Source: Methylovulum psychrotolerans
Lineage (GTDB): Bacteria; Pseudomonadota; Gammaproteobacteria; Methylococcales; Methylomonadaceae
Direction of reading: 5' to 3'
DNA: 33,228 nucleotides
Assembly (NCBI RefSeq): GCF_002923755.1
Contig: NZ_PGFZ01000022.1
Coordinates: 1-33,228, forward strand
Of the stretch, positions 26,616 through 33,228 are shown piece after piece. The number at the start of each line of letters is the position of its first letter. The first letter of the stretch is position 1. The notes under the pieces are model-generated. The model made no database searches. It was not told the origin of the DNA and saw only the letters and a program-made list of their open reading frames with translations. The position numbers and the translations under genes were made by a program.

Positions 26616-29600
26616 ATGGCTCCCAAAAAAATCGCCAGTAACGTCCCCTGCCCGTGCGGCAGCGGCAAAAAATATAAACAATGTTGCGGTGATAAAGCCT
26701 CGCTAGCCCCCACACCAGCACAACAAACTGATGCCGCCGTTACCCATTTTTTCAATGCCGGTTTGGCACACCAGCAAGCCGGACAATTGCCACAAGCGGA
26801 AACCTGTTATCGGCAACTATTGCAAATCCGGCCACACCACCCCGATGCCCTGCATTTGCTGGGTCTCATCGCCTATCAACTAGGCAAGCACGCTATGGCC
26901 GCGCAACTTATCAGCGAAGCGATCCGCCACCAAAGCGACAGCCCGTTATATTACAATAGTCTAGGCTTGGTGTTGAAAGAACAGGGGCAACTGGATGCCG
27001 CCCTTGCCGCCCACCAACACGCCTTGGCGCTCAAGCCCGATTACGCGCCAGCCCACAATAACCTGGCCGTCATCGCCCTTGCCCAAGGTGATACAAACAC
27101 CGCTATCTTGCATCTGCAACATGCCCTCGCCCTTGCCCCCAACTATATAGAAGCCCATGGCAATTTAGGTTGCTGCTATAAAGATAAGGGCGAATACCGC
27201 TTAGCCATAGCCTGCCACCAACAGGCTATGGCCTTAAATCCCCGGTATGCCCCTGCCTATAATAATTTAGGACGGACTTACGAAGCCGCCGGAGACTTTA
27301 CCTCAGCCCTCGCCACCTACCAACAAGCGCTGTTACTGGACACCCCCTCGGCACTGATCCACCAAAACCTAAGCCGCGTTTATGAAACCCTAGCAGACTT
27401 AAGCCAAGCCATTAGCCACTTGCGGCAAGCCCTTACCATCAGCCCCAATGATTTCGAGCTACGCCACACCCTAGCTTTGACGCTGTTAAAGTCAGGACAA
27501 TTTAGCGAAGGCTGGCAATACTACGAAAGCCGCTACCATCCTAGCCGCAACAGCACCAACATCGTTCCGCCTACATTGCCCTTCCAACAATGGCAAGGCG
27601 AACCCTTAACCGGGAAATCCTTATTAGTCTGGCCAGAACAAGGCTTTGGCGACGAAATCCAATTCTGCCGTTACATCCCCCACTTAAAAGCCCTAGGCGC
27701 GGCGTACATCACCTTAGTCTGTAAAACGCCGCTCAAAAGCCTGTTTGCCAGCCTGGCGGGCGTTGACCAGCTTGCCGTTACCGGAGAGCGCATCAAACGC
27801 CACGACTTTTGGACGTTTCCGCTCAGCCTCCCCCTGTATTGCCAAAGCACCTTAGCGACCATCCCCACTACCCCCTACTTAAGCGCCTCGCCCGAACGCC
27901 TCAGCCATTGGCAAACCAAGCTACCCAGCGCACCATTGCGGGTGGGCTTGGTCTGGAAAGGCGCGGCAGGCCATAAAAACGATGCCAACCGCTCCATCAG
28001 TCACCTTAACATCTTAGCGCCGCTGTTCAACCTAGATGGCATCGCCTTTATTAGCCTGCAAAAAGGCCAAGGCGAAGAGCAAGCGCAGGGTCTGCCGCTC
28101 ACCCATCTCGGTTCCGACATCCAAGACTTTGCCGACACCGCCGCCATCGTCGCCCAATTGGATTTAGTGATTTGTGTCGATACCGTCATCGCCCATCTCG
28201 CAGGTGCCTTGGGTAAACCCGTGTGGCTACTGTTGCCCCATAACGCCGACTGGCGGTGGCTGACCGGGCGCGACGACAGCCCCTGGTATCCGCAAACCGT
28301 ATTGTTCAGACAACAGCAAGCCGGGGATTGGGCGGAACTTATCGGACGGGTTAAAGAACAGCTCAAAAGGCTGCTCGGCTTAACCCCGCCCGTATCGGCA
28401 ACCGAACTGGCGGCTCTATTACGGGCCGGCTTAGCGCATCAGCAAGCCGGACAATTGCCAGAGGCGGAAGCCCTGTATCGGCAAGTGCTGCAAACGCAAC
28501 CGCAACACCCCGATGCCCTGCATTTTCTGGGCTTAATCGCCTATCAACTGGGCAAGCATGATATTGCTGTGCAGCTTATGAACACCGCCATTAGTTATCA
28601 AGCCAATAATCCGCTGTTTTACAATAATTTAGGCCTAGCATTAAAAGAATCATCACAGCTAGAGCTAGCCTTAACCGCCCATCAAAAAGCCTTGGCACTC
28701 AAGCCGGATTACGCCCAAGGCCACAATAATCTGGCCGTTCTCCTCAAAGAACAAAGGGATTTCACCGCCGCCATCAGGCATTTTAAACAAGCCATCGCCA
28801 GCGACCCAAGCTATATAGAAGCCTATAGCAACCTAGGCTCCTGCTATAAAGACATCGGCGACCTGGATTCAGCCGCCGACTATCACCAACAAGCCATTGC
28901 CTTAAATCCGCAGTACGCGGCGGCGTATAATAATTTAGGCCGCGTCCACGAAGCCCGCGTTGAGCTGCCCCAAGCCATAAGCCACTTCCGTAAAGCCATT
29001 GCCTTAACCCCTGACGACATCGAACCGCAGCACAACCTCGCCGTGGTGTTGTTAAGCGCGGGGCAGTTTAGTGAAGGCTGGCAACGTTATGAAAGCCGCT
29101 ATCATCCCAAGAAAAAAAATCCCAGCACCGTACCGCCCAAACTGCCGTTCCGACAATGGCAAGGCGAACCGTTGGCAGGTAAATCCCTATTAATCTGGCC
29201 TGAGCAAGGCTTTGGCGACGAAATCCAATTTTGCCGTTATATCCTCCTCCTGAAAAGCATGGGCGCAGGCTTTATTACCCTATTCTGTAAAAAACCCCTC
29301 CAACCCCTGTTCGCCAGCCTGGCCGGAGTCGACCAACTGTTAGTGGCCAAAGAAGTTAACCGCATCGAATTTCATGATTTTTGGACATTTCCGCTAAGCA
29401 TCCCGCTCCAGCTCCAAACCGCCTTGGACACCATTCCGACTTATCCGCACTACCTGAACGCTCCGCCCGAACGTATTTCCTATTGGCAAACGCGGCTCCC
29501 AGAAGCCCCGTTTCGGGTCGGCTTGGTATGGAAAGGCTCGGTACTCCACAAAAACGATACCAACCGCTCCCTCAGCCACCTCAACGCCTTAGCCCCCCTG

Positions 29601-29972
29601 TTCAACCTAGACGGCATTGCCTTTATCAGCCTACAAAAAGGCCAAGGCGAAGCCGAAGCGCACGGCCTGCCGCTCACCCATCTCGGTTCCGACATCCAAG
29701 ACTTTGCCGACACCGCCGCCATCGTCGCCCAACTGGATTTAGTGATTTGTGTCGATACCGTCATCGCCCATCTCGCAGGTGCCTTAGGCAAACCCGTGTG
29801 GGTGCTGCTGCCGTTTGCCGCCGACTGGCGCTGGCTCACCGGGCGCACCGATAGCCCTTGGTATCCGCAAACCGTGTTGTTCAGACAAACGGAAATAGGC
29901 GATTGGGAAGGGGTTGTACAGAGGGTTAGGGAAAAATTGCTGGCGTTGCTGGCGGCTGGTAAAGTGCCATAG
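26616..29972 (+). CDS. SEC-C / TPR / GT9-like glycosyltransferase protein, internally duplicated
   Basis: The 1118-residue protein starts with a SEC-C zinc-binding motif, PCPCGSGKKYKQCCG (C12, C14, C23, C24). Two copies of the same unit follow. Unit 1 (about 46-590) has eight TPR repeats and a glycosyltransferase-family-9-like domain with WPEQGFGDEIQFCRY, ICVDTVIAHLAGALGKPVW and DSPWYPQTVLFRQ. Unit 2 (about 602-1118) repeats this with seven TPRs. Such TPR-GT proteins are common in proteobacteria and probably glycosylate proteins or envelope sugars, but the substrate is unknown. GGAT lies 7 bases before the ATG. DNA identity between the copies is very high in places, so the duplication is recent or kept uniform by gene conversion. 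Confidence 0.82.
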   Translation: MAPKKIASNVPCPCGSGKKYKQCCGDKASLAPTPAQQTDAAVTHFFNAGLAHQQAGQLPQAETCYRQLLQIRPHHPDALHLLGLIAYQLGKHAMAAQLISEAIRHQSDSPLYYNSLGLVLKEQGQLDAALAAHQHALALKPDYAPAHNNLAVIALAQGDTNTAILHLQHALALAPNYIEAHGNLGCCYKDKGEYRLAIACHQQAMALNPRYAPAYNNLGRTYEAAGDFTSALATYQQALLLDTPSALIHQNLSRVYETLADLSQAISHLRQALTISPNDFELRHTLALTLLKSGQFSEGWQYYESRYHPSRNSTNIVPPTLPFQQWQGEPLTGKSLLVWPEQGFGDEIQFCRYIPHLKALGAAYITLVCKTPLKSLFASLAGVDQLAVTGERIKRHDFWTFPLSLPLYCQSTLATIPTTPYLSASPERLSHWQTKLPSAPLRVGLVWKGAAGHKNDANRSISHLNILAPLFNLDGIAFISLQKGQGEEQAQGLPLTHLGSDIQDFADTAAIVAQLDLVICVDTVIAHLAGALGKPVWLLLPHNADWRWLTGRDDSPWYPQTVLFRQQQAGDWAELIGRVKEQLKRLLGLTPPVSATELAALLRAGLAHQQAGQLPEAEALYRQVLQTQPQHPDALHFLGLIAYQLGKHDIAVQLMNTAISYQANNPLFYNNLGLALKESSQLELALTAHQKALALKPDYAQGHNNLAVLLKEQRDFTAAIRHFKQAIASDPSYIEAYSNLGSCYKDIGDLDSAADYHQQAIALNPQYAAAYNNLGRVHEARVELPQAISHFRKAIALTPDDIEPQHNLAVVLLSAGQFSEGWQRYESRYHPKKKNPSTVPPKLPFRQWQGEPLAGKSLLIWPEQGFGDEIQFCRYILLLKSMGAGFITLFCKKPLQPLFASLAGVDQLLVAKEVNRIEFHDFWTFPLSIPLQLQTALDTIPTYPHYLNAPPERISYWQTRLPEAPFRVGLVWKGSVLHKNDTNRSLSHLNALAPLFNLDGIAFISLQKGQGEAEAHGLPLTHLGSDIQDFADTAAIVAQLDLVICVDTVIAHLAGALGKPVWVLLPFAADWRWLTGRTDSPWYPQTVLFRQTEIGDWEGVVQRVREKLLALLAAGKVP

Positions 29973-30008
29973 GATGGTTTTATAGGATTTTGGTCAGCAT
30001 AGAACGGA

Positions 30009-30033
30009 GTGCAATGGTCTTTAGCCATTGCAC
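30009..30033 (+). terminator. Perfect hairpin after the TPR/glycosyltransferase gene
   Basis: GTGCAATGG (30009-30017) and CCATTGCAC (30025-30033) form a perfect 9-bp stem with a 7-base loop, 36 bases past the stop codon. No T-tract follows, so termination would be inefficient; a 3'-end stabiliser is equally possible. The rest of 29973-30194 shows no gene. The open frame from 30028 begins with TTG and overlaps a remnant on the other strand. Confidence 0.5.
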
Positions 30034-30194
30034 GATGGCCTAAGTGAGTGTACCTACGCGGCTCTCTTTTTAAAGAGAACGGTAGTGAACTGGTATAGAG
30101 TCTTCTTTAGATTCATAAAGTGCATTTTCAGCATAGGGCGGTTGCGTTTCAGGGTAGAAAAGACCGCAAGAAATAGCAATACACCCATTATTAA

Positions 30195-30416
30195 TCATAA
30201 AAACAGACGAATGAGCAATTCTTCGTTTTCATAAAACTCATACAACGGATTCAACTCCAATTGCGCTCACGTCTCTTTTCCATCTATAGATAAACTTACA
30301 ATCTCCGTAAACGCAGAAGAGCCATCAAGATACAGCTTAACTTCGTTGTATGTTAATTTAAGATATTTTGGGATATTTTGTTGCAAAATATCAGCAAAAA
30401 CCTCTTTTATTTGCAT
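30195..30416 (-). pseudogene. Small unrecognised gene broken by an in-frame TGA
   Basis: From the ATG at 30414-30416 the minus strand reads 49 residues (MQIKEVFADILQQNIPKYLK onwards, ending IDGKET), then TGA at 30267-30269. It continues in the same frame for 23 protein-like residues (AQLELNPLYEFYENEELLIR) to a TGA at 30195-30197. A single W-to-stop change (TGG to TGA) would explain it; the original product would be 73 residues. The family is not recognised. Its place behind an RHS toxin tip, in the same direction, suggests an immunity gene relic. A genuine 49-residue protein cannot be excluded. Confidence 0.5.
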
Positions 30417-30422
30417 AAATAT

Positions 30423-30515
30423 TTACCATTCAATAGTTGGAAATTGCTCTCCCTGTTTCCAACATAATGCAGGAAAGCACCAATGAACCTGAAAATAAGT
30501 ATCCCATTTAGTTAC
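30423..30515 (-). pseudogene. C-terminal gene fragment
   Basis: On the minus strand an open stretch preceded by TAA (30516-30518) reads WDTYFQVHWCFPALCWKQGE and ends at TAA (30423-30425), about 30 codons with no start. The rich aromatic and Cys content and clean stop look like the tail of a real protein, whose front is gone. It ends 6 bases before the next remnant. It may be the end of a displaced toxin tip or immunity protein; I do not recognise it. Confidence 0.4.
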
Positions 30516-30569
30516 TTAAAATCAATTGAATGCAAGCTTTTGAACACACCCCCATATACCACGCTTACG

Positions 30570-31043
30570 TTAAAATAACCGTTCTAAGTTAAATTTCCGA
30601 ATAGGTTCATCCTTCATATTATAATACCCGACAGGTGCAACTCCAGCATCATCATAAGTGTATAACACATATCCAACTGGCTCTTCTGCCCTGCTATAAA
30701 CGACAACTTTATAACAGCGTTCAGCTTCTGCCTCGTAATAGAATATGGATTTTTGTATTGGGATTTTCTTCCCATCACAAACCTCATATTGAATGGCTTC
30801 AATCCTCCTATCTAAATTATCATAGACTATTTCTTGTATCCCGATTGGCGTGATGTAATCTGGCCCAAATAAAACCACGCAACTGCACTGGCCATCTTTG
30901 CGCCTTTCATATAAGTAATCCCTTATAATCCGGTTGTCATCATCAACCCACACATGACGAATTACCTTGTCATTCTGATCACGATAATAAATTGCTTTAT
31001 AAGAACGATGTCTGTTCGGTTCAAGTATTTCTGTACTAATCAT
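30570..31043 (-). CDS. Hypothetical protein, candidate immunity protein for the RHS tip
   Basis: This 157-residue protein is not one I recognise. It is predicted mostly beta, with regularly spaced Tyr/Asp segments (IYYRDQNDKVIRHVWVDDDN, then FYYEAEAERCYKVVVYSR), and has no signal or membrane segment. AGGA lies about 5 bases before the ATG. It follows the RHS tip by 113 bases on the same strand and is AT-rich like the tip. This is the usual place for the cognate immunity gene of a polymorphic toxin, so that role is inferred from position only. Confidence 0.65.
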   Translation of the reverse strand: MISTEILEPNRHRSYKAIYYRDQNDKVIRHVWVDDDNRIIRDYLYERRKDGQCSCVVLFGPDYITPIGIQEIVYDNLDRRIEAIQYEVCDGKKIPIQKSIFYYEAEAERCYKVVVYSRAEEPVGYVLYTYDDAGVAPVGYYNMKDEPIRKFNLERLF

Positions 31044-31156
31044 AACGTTCCTACCAATAAAAAAAAGGCTGGCCTACAATGTAAATGATAGTTAATTACC
31101 GCAAGATCACTAAAATCAACATGCAAACTTATTCTATAAAACGACAAAAAACATGC

Positions 31157-33148
31157 CTAATACCCCCATGGTTCACTTGGTGGTGGTTCATGAGTCCAAT
31201 TATTCGCCTCATCGTTGTAGGAACATCCTTTTGCTTGAGCCATTGCAATGGCCAACCTAAGATGCAGTTGCACTTCTAAATATTTTTGTATATGCCCCTC
31301 CCACGATCCATAATAAGGATTAGCTTCATTCAGTCTTTTATGGTCACCAAACAAATTATAGCGATCTATAAGTAATTCTTCATACCTTTTTTCGAGTTCA
31401 TCCGTTAAAGCGTCAATTTCACTTCGGATAGCTGAACAATCCTTATTGTCGTCATTTGGGCAAACCTGATTGTAAATCCATTCACTTGCACTTCCAAGGG
31501 TTCCAAGAGGATTATGGCTTTCGCCAGTAGAGCTATGCAATCCCAAAGGATCAATAAGCTTAATCGGATTCCCCCCCACATACCCAAACGTATTCAGCCC
31601 GCCCTTTAACCCAATCGGGTCGCTCTGCGTGTACCTGCCCGTCTTAGGGTCATAAGTGCGGTAGTAATTATAGAACAGTCCGGTCTCGCCGTCATAATAT
31701 TGCCCCGGAAAGCGCAGGTTGTAGGTGAAGTTGGCTGCCGTGCCGGTGGGGTTGGGATTAGGGGCGTTGTTGCCGAAGGGGTCGGTGCTGTCCCATTGCC
31801 AGCGCACCACGCCGCTGGTGTTGACGATTTGCCGGGGGGTGTTCAGGTGGTCGCTGAGGACGTGGAACAGGGCTTGGGCGCTGTTGGCGACAGCGACGGG
31901 CTGGTCGCCCAGCCATATATGCTCTTGCTGGAGCGCGCCAGTTTGGTCATACTCGCCGACCAAATGCCCGGCCTCGTCGTACAGGTAAATGTTGCCCGTG
32001 GCGGCGACGATGTTGGTTTTGCTGACGCGCTGCCCCAAAGCGTTGATGCCGTAGCGGTAGGTGAAGGTTTGCGTTTTGGGTTGGGTCGAGGGGTTGACCA
32101 CCGAAAGCGCGACAAAGCGGTTGCGGCTATCGTAGCCGTAGGTGTTGACGGCTGTAGGGCTGGCGGCGTTACTGCTGATCAGGTTGCCGGACAGGTCGTA
32201 TTTGTAGCTGTTGTTGGTCACAAGGTTGCTGGTGCTACCTATATTATAGGTGGTGGACGATGTGGCAGTGGTACTAGTCGGCGGTATGTAAGTGTAGGCA
32301 TGGGTGCGGTTGCCGTTGGTGTCGTAATCGTAATGTACCTTGCTGGTGTTGGGGATGATAGTGTCGGTCAGGCGGTTGAGTGCGTCGTAGGTATAGGTTT
32401 GGTCATTGGCATCACCGTTGCCCCAAGTCTTGACGTTGCCCAAGCGGTCATAGCTCAGTTGTTTGGTGGCGTTGATCAGGCTGTAGCCAGTCATACGCCC
32501 GTCGCTGTCGTAGCTGCGGGTGATGGTAGGTGTCCCAGTCACGCCAGTCAGTTGGTAGCTGCTGATGGGGCCGAGTGGGCGGTAACTGATGCTGCCGATT
32601 AGCGTATTGAAGTTAGCCCCAGTGGGTTTTTTAACGGCAAGGCTGCTGGGGCGGCCTGTGCTGTCGTAGCTGTACTGGACGACCATACCGGATGGGTAGG
32701 TTATGGTCAACAGCCGTCCGGTGGTGGTGTCGTAGCCGTAGCTGAGGGCTTTGCTGATGTTGCCTTGGGTTTGGGTTTTGCTTTGCACCCGGCCTTCGCT
32801 GTCGTAAACCCAATCGGTCGCACCAGTGGGGTCGTCGATATGGCTGAGCTTACCTTTGGCGTTGTTGACGGGGTTGGGGTTGCCGTCGTAGCGGTAATTG
32901 AGGGTGACGTTAGGGTTGGTGTCCATGTTAGAAGCCGCCGCATTACCAGCAGAAACATAGGCAACGCTGAGCAGGCGGTTCAGGCTGTCGTAGCTGTAGG
33001 TGGCGGTGTTGCCGCGTGCGTCTTGGCTAGTCAACAGGTTGCCGGCGGCATCGTAGACGCTATTGGTGATGGTGCCACGGTCGGGGTTTCTCTCATCGGT
33101 GAGGTTGTCGAGGCCGTCGGTCAGGCGCGCCAGGATTTTTCGCGAAAG
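31157..33148 (-). CDS. RHS repeat protein, C-terminal part with variable toxin-like tip (5' end missing)
   Basis: The open frame has about 663 codons with many YD/RHS repeats (YSYDSLNRL, YRYDGN, YDSRNRF). The conserved RHS core end follows, FPGQYYDGETGLFYNYYRTY, then QSDPIGLKGGLNTFGYVGGN and IDPLGL. After that comes a variable tip of about 125 residues (31157-31536). The tip contains CPNDDNKDCSAIRSEID, SWEGHIQKYLEVQLHLRLAI and AKGCSYND; its activity is unknown to me. RHS proteins deliver such tips as toxins to neighbouring cells. G+C falls sharply at the tip (18/60 at 31321-31380 against 39/60 at 31801-31860). The frame meets a TAG at 33149-33151 inside a palindromic element, and no ATG lies upstream of the first TTG at 33034. 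The N-terminal part is therefore missing, lost or split off by that element. Confidence 0.8.
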   Translation of the reverse strand, partial: LSRKILARLTDGLDNLTDERNPDRGTITNSVYDAAGNLLTSQDARGNTATYSYDSLNRLLSVAYVSAGNAAASNMDTNPNVTLNYRYDGNPNPVNNAKGKLSHIDDPTGATDWVYDSEGRVQSKTQTQGNISKALSYGYDTTTGRLLTITYPSGMVVQYSYDSTGRPSSLAVKKPTGANFNTLIGSISYRPLGPISSYQLTGVTGTPTITRSYDSDGRMTGYSLINATKQLSYDRLGNVKTWGNGDANDQTYTYDALNRLTDTIIPNTSKVHYDYDTNGNRTHAYTYIPPTSTTATSSTTYNIGSTSNLVTNNSYKYDLSGNLISSNAASPTAVNTYGYDSRNRFVALSVVNPSTQPKTQTFTYRYGINALGQRVSKTNIVAATGNIYLYDEAGHLVGEYDQTGALQQEHIWLGDQPVAVANSAQALFHVLSDHLNTPRQIVNTSGVVRWQWDSTDPFGNNAPNPNPTGTAANFTYNLRFPGQYYDGETGLFYNYYRTYDPKTGRYTQSDPIGLKGGLNTFGYVGGNPIKLIDPLGLHSSTGESHNPLGTLGSASEWIYNQVCPNDDNKDCSAIRSEIDALTDELEKRYEELLIDRYNLFGDHKRLNEANPYYGSWEGHIQKYLEVQLHLRLAIAMAQAKGCSYNDEANNWTHEPPPSEPWGY

Positions 33149-33195
33149 CTAAAATGGGATCCATCCGATTTTAGCGGCGAAAAATTTTCCTGGCG
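33128..33195. repeat. 68-bp palindromic MITE/REP-like element
   Basis: The ends CGCCAGGA (33128-33135) and TCCTGGCG (33188-33195) are perfect inverted repeats. Inside them TTTTTCGC (33136-33143) pairs with GCGAAAAA (33177-33184) and GCTAAAAT (33148-33155) with ATTTTAGC (33168-33175), leaving a short GGATCCATCC centre. The whole folds into one long hairpin. It has no coding capacity and sits where the RHS frame stops, so it looks like a small non-autonomous insertion or a chromosomal palindromic repeat. Confidence 0.7.
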
Positions 33196-33228
33196 ATTAT
33201 TGCCTTCGGCTGCCCGCCTTCGTCCTGC

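Noticed and set aside
30028-30234. 68-codon plus-strand open frame after the TPR gene
   Set aside because: It begins with TTG inside a hairpin, lacks a ribosome site, and overlaps a better-supported remnant on the other strand.
31060-31085. GGCCAGCC followed by eight T on the minus strand after the RHS tip
   Set aside because: The only stem is AGGC-CA-GCCT with a 2-base loop, too tight for a terminator hairpin.
31700-32602. 300-codon plus-strand open frame antisense to the RHS gene
   Set aside because: Its protein is a Val/Gly/Ala-rich repeat without family features, typical of the reverse strand of GC-rich RHS repeats; the minus strand carries clear RHS motifs.

Overview
The window looks like chromosomal DNA from a gammaproteobacterium. 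The block hslV-hslU-DUF971-ubiE-ubiJ-ubiB matches the gene order known from Pseudomonas and relatives, and the yfhM-pbpC pair is also typical of that class. Genus cannot be fixed from the sequence; a Methylococcales-type methanotroph is only a guess from the general style of the genes. Most genes are GC-rich, with clearly AT-rich islands at about 2.9-5.1 kb and 30.0-31.5 kb.

Layout. 1-648: edge of an unidentified gene and a non-coding stretch with several perfect inverted repeats. 649-8784, all on the minus strand: heat-shock protease hslVU, a small antibiotic-monooxygenase-like protein, a DUF971 protein, and the ubiquinone genes ubiE, ubiJ and ubiB. Between ubiE and ubiJ sits a two-gene AT-rich cassette, an AAA/ABC ATPase plus a DUF4435 TOPRIM-like protein. 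This is the architecture of the PARIS anti-phage system (AriA/AriB). A good sigma-32-type promoter lies upstream of hslV. 9098-9619: a DUF1097 membrane protein on the plus strand. 9760-17021, minus strand: a two-gene non-ribosomal peptide synthetase, C-A-T followed by C-A-T-TE. The specificity residues read as proline-like and threonine. 17230-29972, plus strand: an alpha-2-macroglobulin with a thioester motif, PBP1C, a heparan-glucosaminide-acetyltransferase-like membrane protein, and a large SEC-C/TPR/glycosyltransferase-like protein built from a tandem duplication. 30195-33148, minus strand: the C-terminal part of an RHS protein with an AT-rich variable tip, a candidate immunity gene, and two broken gene remnants. 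A 68-bp palindromic element at 33128-33195 interrupts the RHS reading frame at the window edge.

How the genes work together. UbiE, UbiJ and UbiB serve ubiquinone synthesis, and HslVU degrades proteins under heat stress. The ATPase/DUF4435 pair is probably a defence module that has become part of the ubi transcription unit; its last gene overlaps the start of ubiJ. The NRPS pair probably makes a small (acyl-)dipeptide. YfhM and PBP1C form a known periplasmic protection and peptidoglycan repair pair. The RHS locus looks like a contact-dependent toxin/immunity locus with signs of decay.

The strongest candidates for something new are the PARIS-like cassette embedded in the ubi operon, the small standalone NRPS with a recombined adenylation domain, and the RHS tip with unrecognised toxin and immunity proteins.
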